From Polytrichum commune (taxonomy: Eukaryota > Streptophyta > Polytrichopsida > Polytrichales > Polytrichaceae), in assembly GCA_950295325.1 (NCBI GenBank), contig OX485804.1:42644429-42708428 (forward strand): a stretch of DNA of 64,000 nucleotides, written 5' to 3'. A program made the position numbers and the translations under genes. Shown here piece after piece: positions 20,801 through 30,614 of the stretch. Position 1 is the first letter of the stretch; each line of letters opens with the position of its first letter. A model generated the notes under the pieces. That model worked only from the letters and a program-made list of their open reading frames with translations. It did no database searches and had not been told where the DNA came from.

Positions 20801-23453
20801 TTATAAGGATTTGAGAGGTGTCCCTCCCGAAGTATGTGAACATAAGATCGTGCTTGAGGAAGGAACGACCCCAGTCAGACAGAGACAATACCGTATGAAT
20901 CCTAAATACTCCTTGATGGTCAAAGAGGAGATAGATAAACTCCTTGAGGCAGGATTTATTTACAAGGTACCTTACAGTGAATGGGTGTCACCCATAGTTG
21001 TGGTTCCCAAAAAGAATGGGAAACTTAGGATTTGTCAAGATTTCCGGAGGCTCAATAGTGTCACCCGGAAAGACTATTTCCCTTTACCTTTTACCGACAC
21101 CATGCTAGACGCCGTAGCGGGTTACAAACGTTATTCATTTATGGATGGGTTTTCTGGGTATAACCAAATCCGAATATTTGAACCACACCGTTGGTACACC
21201 ACCTTTACCACAGACTGGGGAACCTTTGCCTACATTGTAATGCCATTTGGTCTATGCAATGCCCCTGCCACTTTTCAGCGTGTCATGACTGAAGCCTTTC
21301 AGGAATATCTCCGTAAATTCATGGAAATATTTTTGGATGATTTTGCTGTCTTTGGTGATGACAACAATCACGCAGATTACCTCCAAAAGTATTTCGATAA
21401 GTGTATGGAATTTGGCATTTCAATTAATGCCGCTAAATCAGTCTTTCTAGTGCCATTTGGCCGATTAGTAGGACATATTGTGTCTGAACAAGGCATAGCG
21501 ACTGACCCTGACAAAATTGCAAATATTGTATCCCTACCCATTCCTACCACTGTCACAGAGGTCAAAGGATTCCTTGGCCACACTGGTTACTATAGGAGAT
21601 TTATCTTCCGGTATGCAATAATTGCAATGCCTTTGACCGAACTGCTTAAGAAATGTGATGAAGCTCCAGTTTGGACTTCAGCATGTACACATGCCTTTAA
21701 TACACTAAAGAGAAAATTAGTGTCAGCTCCGATCTTGATACCCCCTAATTGGGACAAGGAATTTCATATATTTGTTGATGCATCTAATGTAGCAATTGGA
21801 TCGGTCCTAAGTCAGAAAGATGAGAAAGGACATGATCATCCTATCTATTTTGCCAGTCGTCAGTTGGTGCAAGCTGAGAGAAATTATACCGTCACTGAAC
21901 GCGAGGCTTTAGGGATGATATTTTCAGTCCAAAAGTTTCGTCATTATCTCTTGGGAAACAAATTTGTATTCCACGTAGATCATGATGCCTTGAAATATAT
22001 GATTAACAAGCCCCAATTGAGTGGAAGAATCGCGAGATGGGTATTACTCTTGCAAGAGTTTAACTTCACCGTTGAGGTTAGACCCGGCAAGAGTCATGCT
22101 AATGCTGACCATCTTTCACGATTAAATGAGGAATCTGGATCGGAACCTATTGATGATTCGTTTCCCGATGCCCAATTATTTTATATTGATGTAATCCCTC
22201 ACGAGTATGCCGAGATTATTGAATACTTGCAAAGTAATAAATTTCCTCCAGATTTTAATGAAAAACAAAAGCGTCGATTGGTTTTCAAGGCTATGCCTTA
22301 CACCATTATTGCGGACACCTTGTATAAGAAAGGGAAAGATGAGGTCTTACGTCGTTGTGTCACTAGTTCCGAGATCCCTTTAATTCTAAAAGAATGTCAC
22401 GATAACATGGCAGGAGGTCACTTTGCAGGAGATGTCACTGCTAGGAAGATATTGCAAAGTGGTTATTGGTGGCCCACTATTTTTGCTGACTGCACCACAT
22501 ACACAAGACAATGTGATGTGTGTCAGAGGATTGGGAAACCAACAGACTCTTCTGCTATGCCACTTACACCTATCCTAGCCCTTGCACCATTTGAAAAGTG
22601 GGGAATTGATTTTGTGGGACCCATTAAACCTCCGAGTCGTCATGGACGCTACCAATATATTTTAGTGGCTACCGATTATGTCACTAAGTGGGCGGAAGCC
22701 GAAGCCACTAGAAAAGATGATAAGCATGTGGTAGCTAAATTCTTGAAAGAAAAAATTTTATCACGCTATGGCTGTCCAAAAGAGTTGGTAAGTGATAGAG
22801 GGACACACTTTGTGAACGATGTTATTAAGGAACTCACGGAGAAGTATAAGATTAAACATCGATTAACCTCACCATATCACCCACGCGCAAATGGTCAAAC
22901 CGAGAAAACTAATGGGATTCTATGTAAGATTATTACTAAGACTGTTCAAAACTCTATGACCGATTGGGATAGCAAATTATTGGATGCATTATGGGCATAT
23001 CGTACCGCTTATAAAGTGACCACTAAATTTACCCCGTTTCAATTAGTCTATGGCCAAGAAGCTATACTCCCGGTCGAATTGGAGCTACCCTCATTACGTA
23101 TTGCTCTTGATGAGCGATTGAGTGATGATGACTCCCTCCGCGAGCGAATTGCTATGTTGGAACGATTAGATGAAGTCCGCAATCAAGCGTATTTAAACAT
23201 GGCCGCCGTGCAGAAATGGCGTAAGACATATTATGACAGCAAAATGAAATCTAAAATCTTAACCGCGGATGATTTAGTCTTGCTGTATGATAGTCGGTTC
23301 CAAAAGTTTCCAGGGAAATTTAAATTACACTGGATGGGACCCTACAAAGTTAAAATTGCGCATGACAACGGTTCATTCGAATTAATTGACTTTGAGGGCA
23401 CCGCCCTTCCGACACGTATCAATGGTTACCGATTAAAAAAGTATCATACGTAA
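17862..23453 (+). CDS. gag-pol polyprotein of the Ty3/Athila-Tat element
   Basis: The 1,863-aa polyprotein carries, in order: a retrotransposon Gag domain (about residues 20-150, with AWYQRQPPFANW); CCHC or CCHC-like knuckles starting at C275, about C297, C399 and C425; aspartic protease with DTGSS (D698); reverse transcriptase with FMDGFSGYNQI and the FLDD box (D1159-D1160); RNase H starting FVDAS (D1306); and integrase with an HHCC zinc site (about H1513 to C1551) and a DD(35)E triad D1583, D1645, E1681. A GPY-type end (MGPYKV) and no chromodomain place it outside the chromoviruses. The ATG at 17862 is the first in frame, yet the frame is open without ATG from about 17440 with coding-like sequence (AARDYQKKKVERRKSW). 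The true start may therefore be non-AUG or reached by recoding. The frame is fully intact. Confidence 0.95.
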   Translation: MANIPGAPRIHNIVHIPYFLGRPGSDPDTHIAKFEITCQANDVPAVKFQEVFAASLQEDAFAWYQRQPPFANWNALKNAFLAHFRPLGFATSLKEKLRTVRMGINERVDNYYGRMQDILQRMGNHQIPDDFLMSIFIGGLYPMELRTYVKEGATATYAQAYARAKTWEECKLENELVLYTDNTYSNNPIPSHSGTFPINENNQYYVTDAPYVRNPTAQLYIQPAISKTPQQDPTSDKYDNAIWNLTKQLSELSVKVANNRSKRPQPTEERHNVWCHNCKGQGHLANECPTPKGFRTKCIFCGGNHAVQECWNLKQQKAVNQVDSGQSRPWQQERNGPGPNASYNPKRNFNRRPIPLNFQGRSNWNPRNDSSNWNGPPSYNQNYQRFDSSPDDSRKYPVCYRCKELGHYANNCPNPKKPQDYVPLCGNCKTAGHPTDECPHPKKDYPPNERDWKKGKRVRIQDPEDEEEGARNVNHIQHFSTPLSRDQKVNAVITRSKAPREPYPIIDENSSEPSAEELRDDIHESDPKNKLLVEPNAVPKTNSTPTALPRVELVQPVPISLPPPPTPPRPYTILERTPSSSIPQGRPTEVKSKPMPYQIPHVRNLKSKSNSKHPRTMELAKGLHPYDIMQDLDNLHPHITMRQLLAIAPQCRTTLGSAMVRKRAKVVEVNDVTLSQDPGAPAVDVIIDGVMVAGFQVDTGSSVNLMSMETMEELGLTNMVPTSIILKMADHTRTKPLGQLPQVPVQIAGREYKIDFVVFRTTDAIQPIPGILGRPWLIIAEAKEDWGKGTLTLGKGKDKMVLPLFPTRYQGETQDEGTEFTTDGYETESDDTPIQSIHNVGRHQRAYNPVGIGEYFISMKDDDSDNAILSWQNSCPVNSVTTVEPRPQGKTLLTTNPKKRSTPLKELENKLPSFEEDWEDAMFSYNTPIKSYVSKDVYKEMNLGTKEVPKIIKVHEKLSKTEWQYWYNFFKRNIKVFAWTYKDLRGVPPEVCEHKIVLEEGTTPVRQRQYRMNPKYSLMVKEEIDKLLEAGFIYKVPYSEWVSPIVVVPKKNGKLRICQDFRRLNSVTRKDYFPLPFTDTMLDAVAGYKRYSFMDGFSGYNQIRIFEPHRWYTTFTTDWGTFAYIVMPFGLCNAPATFQRVMTEAFQEYLRKFMEIFLDDFAVFGDDNNHADYLQKYFDKCMEFGISINAAKSVFLVPFGRLVGHIVSEQGIATDPDKIANIVSLPIPTTVTEVKGFLGHTGYYRRFIFRYAIIAMPLTELLKKCDEAPVWTSACTHAFNTLKRKLVSAPILIPPNWDKEFHIFVDASNVAIGSVLSQKDEKGHDHPIYFASRQLVQAERNYTVTEREALGMIFSVQKFRHYLLGNKFVFHVDHDALKYMINKPQLSGRIARWVLLLQEFNFTVEVRPGKSHANADHLSRLNEESGSEPIDDSFPDAQLFYIDVIPHEYAEIIEYLQSNKFPPDFNEKQKRRLVFKAMPYTIIADTLYKKGKDEVLRRCVTSSEIPLILKECHDNMAGGHFAGDVTARKILQSGYWWPTIFADCTTYTRQCDVCQRIGKPTDSSAMPLTPILALAPFEKWGIDFVGPIKPPSRHGRYQYILVATDYVTKWAEAEATRKDDKHVVAKFLKEKILSRYGCPKELVSDRGTHFVNDVIKELTEKYKIKHRLTSPYHPRANGQTEKTNGILCKIITKTVQNSMTDWDSKLLDALWAYRTAYKVTTKFTPFQLVYGQEAILPVELELPSLRIALDERLSDDDSLRERIAMLERLDEVRNQAYLNMAAVQKWRKTYYDSKMKSKILTADDLVLLYDSRFQKFPGKFKLHWMGPYKVKIAHDNGSFELIDFEGTALPTRINGYRLKKYHT

Positions 23454-23906
23454 CTGGGGCCAGTTACAGGGTTAAAAGGGGGGGATGCCTTTAGTATATA
23501 AGAATTCAGGTCAATATGATGATCTTTAGAATTCTCAAAGAATAAGTGATCTAAGTTTGTAAGTTTATACTACCCTAAATAAGTCTAGGAAAGGCGAGGC
23601 TACGTGTAGAAAGAACGAAGTGTCTTCTTATAACTAAAACCACTTCAATTTTACATCTGCGATGGTTTGAAGGAATGGTAAGACACTCTTACCCGATATA
23701 GGACCAGGAACGCAAATATTAAAAAGCTAAAAAGCATTGTTAAGATTCAATTATTTTACTAATAAGTGGCTTAAGGCCACAGCAGGAACTTAGGGGCACA
23801 AGTAGCCGAAATTTCCAGTAATTTCGAGGACCCTAAGTTACAGGGTGACGTTTGTAAAATAAATAAATAACATAACATAACATAACATAAAGTATATATA
23901 TACATA
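23454..23906 (+). other. pol to MITE spacer in the LTR element
   Basis: No ORF. A short TAA/CATAA microsatellite runs at about 23857-23890, just before the hAT MITE. Confidence 0.6.
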
Positions 23907-24131
23907 CTATGATCGGGGAGAACCGGCAGTTAGTTACAAATGAACCGGTTGAGTTGAGAAATAACCGGTTGAAGTTCAAGGCTGCAGGAAAATTACCGAT
24001 CATTTTAGAGGAATTTATAGAATATGCTCCAATTTAATAAAGGAAAACCGGAGGATGTTAACATGTAACCGGTTGGACTTGCAAACACTAGGTTCTCAAC
24101 CGGTTATGCCCAAAAATCTCCCCGATCACTG
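23907..24131. mobile_element. hAT-type MITE inside the LTR element, copy A
   Basis: The 225-bp element has termini CTATGATCGGGGAGA and, inverted, CAGTGATCGGGGAGA. It is flanked by a perfect 8-bp duplication TATACATA (23899-23906 and 24132-24139), diagnostic of hAT-type insertion. The interior holds several AACCGGTT words. It is closely similar to the copy at 47934-48160. No coding capacity. Confidence 0.9.
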
Positions 24132-24139
24132 TATACATA

Positions 24140-24481
24140 TGTATACATAGAACTGTGAGTCATTAAGAAATGACAGATTGCCTCGTTCATTAGTAACGAA
24201 CCCCCGAATCGTCCCAAGTCAGGTGAAATAAGTGAAGTAACTAAGTAGTGGACCAATTCAAACCCAGCCTTAAGTCTAATCAGTACCACTAATTAAGCCA
24301 TGTTAAAGTATCATTAAGAAGCTACTGGTAGGTGCGGTTAGACTGGGAGAGAGGAGAGCCGCCACGCGGGGGAGAGAGGACAAACAGTTACACCAAGAAC
24401 CAGTTGTGGGAGGAGACAATAGTCTGAGAAGAAGGAGAGCAGCAGCGTTCCAAAGAAGCGCAACATCTCACGAGCGATCAG
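24140..24481 (+). promoter_or_regulatory. candidate promoter and leader exon of ORF3
   Basis: This stretch ends in ATCAG/GTAAGT at 24481/24482, a near-perfect splice donor with no ORF upstream. It could be the leader exon of a spliced transcript for the downstream 896-aa ORF. No clear TATA box is visible. Inference only. Confidence 0.3.
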
Positions 24482-26071
24482 GTAAGTCATGGGTTTTTGT
24501 CGTTTTGAATTCCACTACATTGTCAAGTTTAAGCTTTTGATGGAACAATATGAAGATTTGAGAACTCTGGCATGGATTGAAAGACAATAGACTGAAGGTG
24601 TTGCTTTGAAGAAAGTGGAATACAAGACTATGGCCCTGATGATAACTCCAGCAGATGGACGTAGGAAAAGAACAAGTTAGGAGCACAGCTGATTGAGTAG
24701 CAAAGGCCCAGGTCGTGAAAGATGAAAGTGCAAGTCTTGAGAGTATAGCAGAATCCTGACACTGACCAGTACCCATGAGAAGCACCGATAGAGGGAAACA
24801 CATCCATAGACACCGGTAGTTAGGAGTTCAGAGAGGAACACAACCAAGAAAGTAGTGCAAGTGATCGAGGACACAGACTATGGATTGGACACTAGTAGTT
24901 GTGACTCAGACAATGGTCTTTATCTGATCTTGAAGCGGAAACAGGAGTGACAAGAAAGAACTTGCAATAGTAGGAGAGCTCTTGAGAAAGGATGTAGGAG
25001 TTATAAGAAGGAACCGAAACCTTCAAGAGAGTTAAAAGAGGGGAGGAAATCATGAAGAGAAGAGAAGAAAAGAAAAAATCAGTTTTTGCTAGCCTGGAGA
25101 AAGTTCAAAAGTAGCCATATGCTGGGGAAAGAAGAGATCAGCAAGTCACTTTTTGTTATTTTTTTTAGGCTGATGAGCAAAAGTTTCAGGTTCCCAGATT
25201 CGGTCCTAGGCAGTAGTCTCGGAGAAAGGCGTGTGGACAGAAAAGTGTAAATCTGCAATATATAAAGACAATACAGTCCATCCTCGATAAATATTACACT
25301 TATAAATGTTAACTCACTATAAATGTTAGGAAAATTTCACGCCAAAGCCTAACATTTATAGAGGGTGGACTGTAGCTAAATCTTGGTATAGTTGCAGTGT
25401 AGCATAAACCCAAAGTTCTTGATGAAGTGTTGGAGATATGAGCTTTTAAAGACTATAGCCTGGAGGAAAATACATGGTGACAGTCCAAAGATTAAGGCAT
25501 GTGCGAGGGCTGGCATGTGAAAGATGAGTCTTCCCATGATGCAGTGAGAGGAGTAGAAGCAAGTTAGATGGAACAGAAAGAAAATCTTTATGACCACAAA
25601 CTAGTTGGATGCCTCTCAAAGTTATAGAATGAATGAAAGTAGATAAATTACCTGAGAGGGAACTACAGATGCTTTGGGGCGGAGGAATGCTATATCAAGA
25701 CCCTTACGAGAAAGAAAAAGAATTTGCATGCGTCATAACCATTTTGTAAGGAGAGTCGTGGACATGACCCCTGTAGTATTGTGAGAAGGTTATAATCATA
25801 AGTTAGAGAGGAGTGGATGCTTCTAATAGGAAGTTGTAGGGCCCATTGCTGCCCTCATGATAGTTAGGAGAGACCCTTTGACAGTCAGACCTGAGGAGAG
25901 AAAAACAAAAGCAAGCCAACTCAGTAGTGGCAGGAAAAGTTACGAGAAGAAACAATATTCATTTTAAAGAAAAAACTGGAGCAATGCACGAACCAAGAAG
26001 TGGAAATGAAAGAAAAAGATGGTTAAGAAAAGCAAAGTGGATGCTTAGTGTGTGAAGTTGTTTTTGTGCAG
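24482..26071 (+). other. candidate leader intron of ORF3
   Basis: It starts GTAAGT and ends TTTTTGTGCAG about 100 bp before the ORF3 ATG. No long ORF lies inside, and it contains the 99-bp pogo-like MITE. A spliced leader is known for env-like ORFs of some LTR elements; here it is inferred from splice-site quality alone. Confidence 0.35.
25274..25372. mobile_element. 99-bp pogo/mariner-like MITE
   Basis: Terminal inverted repeats CAGTCCATCCTCGATAAAT and ATTTATAGAGGGTGGACTG enclose a very short centre. TA lies on both sides (25272-25273, 25373-25374). The CAGT...TATAA-type terminus with TA duplication is that of pogo/Fot1 elements. Confidence 0.8.
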
Positions 26072-26175
26072 GACGGCGAGTCACAGTTAGGACAGCCTCT
26101 TGACTGTTCCAGAAAGTTTACAGCACCAGTATCTGAACAAAAGTCTATTGCCTGAGAGAGTCACAAAAGAGAGTC

Positions 26176-28866
26176 ATGGAAAAGAAAGAAATAGCGGGGT
26201 CGAGCCAGCCGTTATCTATCCGATCTATTGTACTACCCGCTATTCCCGATGCACTCCGAACATCCTGGAATCTCAATAGTGAAAGACTGAGGAAGGCAGG
26301 AATGTTCACTTTCTTGACATGGATACAGACTATTCTTAAAGTAGCTTATGCAGATAAAGTGATTCAGTTTGTCCAGACTTACTCTCGAGAGACGGAGACT
26401 GCCCAAGTAGATGGACGGACTATAGGTTTTAGTGTCAAAATGATTGAGAGAGTATTACGGTTACCATCTGAAGGTCACCTAGTTGAGGAATTACCAGAAA
26501 TCACCAAACCCCAGTATGAGTCATGTTTTGAAGGAGAAATGCCACCTACCCCAAGAGAGTGTAGACTGGATGCAGCGAAGTTACAATGGCGACACTGGTT
26601 CAAGTTCATTAATGATTATTTACTGTTTCGACCCCAAAAGAACACAATTGATCGGAGAATGATAGTGGCTGCCATGAAGACTGCAGATGGGGAGAAAGTG
26701 AACTGGGCCCGCATTGTACAACAAAGGATGTTTGAAGAGATCGAGTCCAAGCGAACTGAGAAGATGAAGGCTCTGGAGTTGTACTCCGCTTGTTACATCT
26801 CATTGTTATGCGAAGAGCTGCCAAAACCAGCCGTGATCCCACGAAGACCATCACCCCCTCACTTACCGACCAGTCCATTGTCTAGCCCCGAACCATCCGA
26901 CTCGGACACTGTGGAGAACCAGAGGCTGAGACTTCGTATGCAGCATCTGCAGACAATGGTCGATGAAAAACAAGACCAGTTAATTAAGAAGGGGGAAGTT
27001 TTGGTGGAATGTCAGATGAGTAATGTGAAAAATCTTTGTGATCTAGCTCAAGCAATGAAGGAAAGAATGGGTAAAGAGGTGGAAATAGAGGCCTTGAAGA
27101 AATCTCTGGAAGCTGGTAGGAGGCTTGGTGAGGAGAAAGAAAAGGAAAATCAGCGTTTGAGAGAGCAACTGCAACAACGAGAGTCGGAACAGGCAACCAT
27201 CCAAACTTGCCGAGATGAGTTGAAGCAGGTGCAGAAAGAAAATAGTCAACTGCGGGAGAAATTGCAGCTGCAACAAAAAGAACTTGATTTGCAAAGAGAA
27301 CTCTGTACCAGGAAGGAGGAAGTACAGCTCTCCCAAACTCCACCTCTTTTAGAGTCGTCCACGTCTCATCAATCTGGAGAGTCTGTAGTGAAGTTCTGGG
27401 AGTGGGAATCTCGTAGTCCAGTTACCCACGGCGTGTTTGAGTTGTATGAATCACAGAGGGACTTGTTTTTGCTTACCCGAAAGATAGTAAGAGGGGATTG
27501 GTTAGATCACAGTCAATTTTTGAAAATATGGGCACTTAGTTGTGAGGAGGGGCTCGAAAATCTTTTTGCAGAAATCCTAGCCCGAAAACATCTACAATTA
27601 TCCGACCCGCATTCCGCTTTTCTGGTCATTGGGGATATGGGGGCAAGAGTCTTGTTGTATTATTCGTCCCTGGAAAGTCAGTGGATTAATCGTCGGTCCT
27701 TGTCTCACCAAGGGGAGAAACGGTTAGTCTCATGGCAGGATTACAGCACCCGAATTTCGTCCCAGTTTTACGGCCAGACGCAATCTAGTTTGTGCGAATG
27801 GCAGTCGGTGTTGCAGGATCTCTACAGACAGCTCCAATGTTCCAAGTTTGTATCTAATCTCCTCTCCAACAATGTCCAAAGGTTGTCTATGGTCTCTAGT
27901 GATGACTTAAATGCCTCTCATTATCTGTTCCATTATGAGAGAACCAGCAATAGGCTAGAGAGGTATATTAAAGAAGCATCCGCAGGGAAAAGACCCTTGC
28001 TAAACCTACATGGTCAAATTCAATTGGAACTTCCCCCCTCTAGCTTCTCTGTTCCGTCCATCTCTGTGTCCTTCCCATTAACGGGCAGCCCCTTAACTCT
28101 GCAATACCTGGGACAGTACCATAGGATGTTTGATAGCCCACAGGAAACACCTGTGCCCACTTGGAAGGCTCTTTCGTGGTTACTAGAAGACTACGGGCAG
28201 TCACGGTACGAAGACGTTCCTGCAGATATCCATTATCGACGGATCTCAAGACAGTGGTCTCCCTACCCACCACCAGCTGTAACTACTCACCCCAATTTTT
28301 GCTCATGTGCTCGGAGGCACAAGTGGGACCCGCAAGCAACGCTCCATAGTGTGGAGTACAATTGGCCGCTGATACCAGGGCCTAAAGCGACCGCAGCTCA
28401 ATGTCAGGTGACATATCGGAATTTTTTCGAAGAGCATATTCAACATTTAGATCCGGTATGTTTCCGAGCTGCAGTGTTTTGTAACACTCTCGCTGACTGG
28501 TGTGGTCAATGGAACGTTACCATTGATGTCAACCAATTCTCAGAGAGCCACCATGAATTTCTGCTTCTCCTGAAATTGCAATACCGTCCCACCCGTTGGG
28601 TACGATTGGTGGAGGCCATGGCCATTACTCATTTTATTGCAGGGGCGCATCGGTGTTTGATCAACGAGTTTCCAAACACCAGAGCAGGGCCATTTGAGAG
28701 GTTTTTACGATGGCAGCGTTTGCATGCCCCGGAATTGGTGGAGCTAGATGATGACCTACGCCGCGCCATTGAAAAAATGGAGATACGTGACAACAAAAGG
28801 GCGGCGGAAATGTCCCCGCATCATCAACGGCCACCGCACAAACCATTTGGAAGACATGGTTGCTGA
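26176..28866 (+). CDS. LTR-element ORF3: plant-mobile-domain-like and coiled-coil protein
   Basis: This 896-aa ORF lies between pol and the 3' LTR, where Athila elements carry their env-like gene. The first 220 residues resemble the plant transposon/plant mobile domain family found in Athila-type ORFs: LNSERLRKAGMFTFLTW, then a Y...V.GRTIGFSVKMIERVLRLPSEGH pattern. A proline-rich hinge leads to a long charged coiled coil (about residues 246-385, LREQLQQRESEQ and similar). The last 500 residues are unrecognised, with a CSCARRH cluster near C709. I see no signal peptide or membrane segment, so an envelope role is not supported. The stop lies 28 bp before the LTR. The ATG at 26176 follows a candidate spliced leader. 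The family match is by eye and moderate. Confidence 0.7.
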   Translation: MEKKEIAGSSQPLSIRSIVLPAIPDALRTSWNLNSERLRKAGMFTFLTWIQTILKVAYADKVIQFVQTYSRETETAQVDGRTIGFSVKMIERVLRLPSEGHLVEELPEITKPQYESCFEGEMPPTPRECRLDAAKLQWRHWFKFINDYLLFRPQKNTIDRRMIVAAMKTADGEKVNWARIVQQRMFEEIESKRTEKMKALELYSACYISLLCEELPKPAVIPRRPSPPHLPTSPLSSPEPSDSDTVENQRLRLRMQHLQTMVDEKQDQLIKKGEVLVECQMSNVKNLCDLAQAMKERMGKEVEIEALKKSLEAGRRLGEEKEKENQRLREQLQQRESEQATIQTCRDELKQVQKENSQLREKLQLQQKELDLQRELCTRKEEVQLSQTPPLLESSTSHQSGESVVKFWEWESRSPVTHGVFELYESQRDLFLLTRKIVRGDWLDHSQFLKIWALSCEEGLENLFAEILARKHLQLSDPHSAFLVIGDMGARVLLYYSSLESQWINRRSLSHQGEKRLVSWQDYSTRISSQFYGQTQSSLCEWQSVLQDLYRQLQCSKFVSNLLSNNVQRLSMVSSDDLNASHYLFHYERTSNRLERYIKEASAGKRPLLNLHGQIQLELPPSSFSVPSISVSFPLTGSPLTLQYLGQYHRMFDSPQETPVPTWKALSWLLEDYGQSRYEDVPADIHYRRISRQWSPYPPPAVTTHPNFCSCARRHKWDPQATLHSVEYNWPLIPGPKATAAQCQVTYRNFFEEHIQHLDPVCFRAAVFCNTLADWCGQWNVTIDVNQFSESHHEFLLLLKLQYRPTRWVRLVEAMAITHFIAGAHRCLINEFPNTRAGPFERFLRWQRLHAPELVELDDDLRRAIEKMEIRDNKRAAEMSPHHQRPPHKPFGRHGC

Positions 28867-28880
28867 GGGCAGCAACAAGC

Positions 28881-28894
28881 TTAGTTGGGGGCTA
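28881..28894 (+). other. candidate polypurine tract
   Basis: The bases just before the 3' LTR read TTAGTTGGGGGCTA. The GGGGG core is in the usual place for plus-strand priming, although the tract is shorter and less pure than usual. Confidence 0.45.
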
Positions 28895-30609
28895 TGTGGA
28901 ATACATTTTTTGATTGTTTTCAGTCAAAATGGAAACGAAATGTAAAGAAGGGTAAAATAGAACTAGTTAGGTGACTCCGGTGTGAAATGACAGGCCATAG
29001 TCTAGGAGATATAGAAAAAGGGAGAATTGTGGAGATTATGGTCTGATAGGAAGAGTTGTCACCTTTGTAGTGAAAAGCATATAAAAGGCTGGGGAAAAGA
29101 GAGTAGTGCTGGCCGGGATAGCCCCATGAAAAACTACTATTTATCCTTGGGAACTTTGTGCCTCGTAATTGCTGAAGTCTTTTGTGAACATATGATTATT
29201 GTAAAGTTGAATATCTGTAACCAGGGTGAATGCACTGGGAATTAATCTTACCGTGAGTACTTCTGTGAATAATTTCGATTGGGAGTTCTGTGTGGAAGAG
29301 AAGTTACGTCTGAAGCAGTGTGATTTCATTGCAGTCTCGGATTCTGTGACACCAAGTCTTTATCTCGTGAGAAATCGGCAATGGTTTGGTAGTGTCGGAT
29401 TGAATGCCCTGTACCTGTGAGATTCAATGTTGATAAAGCTTCGGGTTCTCATTATCTAAGTAAGGTCGTCTTAACAGTATGATGGCGAGATCACAATGTG
29501 GCATAATCTGGTGTTAGAAATATTATTATCCTCCCGAATGAATTACTGATTCCAAGTATGAGAATGTCTCTGATTGTGAGAGGAAGATCTTTATTCGAGT
29601 AATCAACATGATAATGTCACCCCAGAAATGATGAATTGATGTCAACACTTCTTATCACAATCTTTGTGGAGGGGAATTACAGAATTAGAGACGAGGAAAA
29701 TCAGGCTTCCTCAGGAAGTAGTGATTGTTATGTGAAATGATAATTATTGAGTTTATTATAAATATATGTGTATTACCACTGACACAATTTATAACAAAAG
29801 AACAGTTGATTGCCGATTCTTTTGTGATGTCATGAGGGAGTCGTAATTGAAGACTGATGTTGGACTGTTCATCTGTACTGCGATAATTTATTTGAAAGTT
29901 TAATTGAGGGAACGTGAGTAATTAATTACTTGATGAAAGTTGATCTCGTACTTTATAAGATGAGTCATATGTTGGAAATGCGTACAAGCATAATGTTTTT
30001 CTTCCGAGAAACTTCTGTTGTTTCTTTCTATGGCTATGGCAGGAGAAGGTTGTTGTGGCGTAAATAAAACCTTTGGCCACGAAGGGTTGAGAGATTGTTC
30101 AACCGTTTCATTTCAGCATAGACTGGTAAGGCTTGTGTACCCATGACCTTGAAAATGTGCGCATAATTAAATGAATTTGGTACGCAGCTCTCTAGCTACA
30201 TTAAAGTTGAATTAATTAACAAGAGGCTATTGCAATACCAAAGTGGCCTTGGCTTTGGAAATGAGACGGATTCGAGTTACTTATACAAGACTATGGACTA
30301 TGGCTGTGCCTATGCTTGTGCACCGCACTTGGTCCAATTAAAATGAACTCACTGCCAGACAATTGACTGGGATAGTAGAGTGAGGTGAGAGACTGTCACA
30401 TTTGCATGTACTGACATCGAGTGGTTTTTAGCGTTTTTTATCCCGTACCCGTAACCCAATTATCACACCTACCTTGAAATGAAATGTTATAACCTGGTGT
30501 TTTACCTAACAAACCTTGTCTAAGACACCTAGATGTTATATGAATCACCTTTTGAGTCTTCCCTGATTGTTTCCCTGGGTTTTGTTTTGTAACCAAAAAG
30601 CTAACTACA
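28895..30609 (+). repeat. 3' LTR of the Athila/Tat-like element
   Basis: It has the same 1,715-bp length as the 5' LTR (constant offset 14,402). I saw no mismatch in the segments compared. Confidence 0.95.
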
Positions 30610-30614
30610 CTATA
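30610..30614. repeat. right target-site duplication CTATA
   Basis: It matches 14488-14492. Without the element the empty site reads AATTGCTATAGCAATT, a perfect 16-bp palindrome centred in the duplication. Confidence 0.93.

Larger units (their letters stand above)
14493..30609 (+). mobile_element. complete Athila/Tat-like Ty3 LTR retrotransposon
   Basis: The 16,117-bp element has 1,715-bp LTRs (TG...CA) at 14493-16207 and 28895-30609, a CTATA duplication, a tRNA-Asp-type primer site, gag-pol in one ORF, and an extra 896-aa ORF between pol and the 3' LTR. The LTRs are the same length and I found no difference in the stretches I compared, so the insertion is recent. Long LTRs, this primer site, the absence of a chromodomain and the downstream ORF point to the Athila/Tat branch. 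It is inserted in the upstream part of the LINE and carries two MITEs of its own. The gag-pol and ORF3 frames are intact, so activity is possible. Confidence 0.93.

Noticed and set aside
26176..28866. Envelope gene
   Set aside because: No signal peptide or membrane segment; domain features fit a plant-mobile-domain-like coiled-coil protein.
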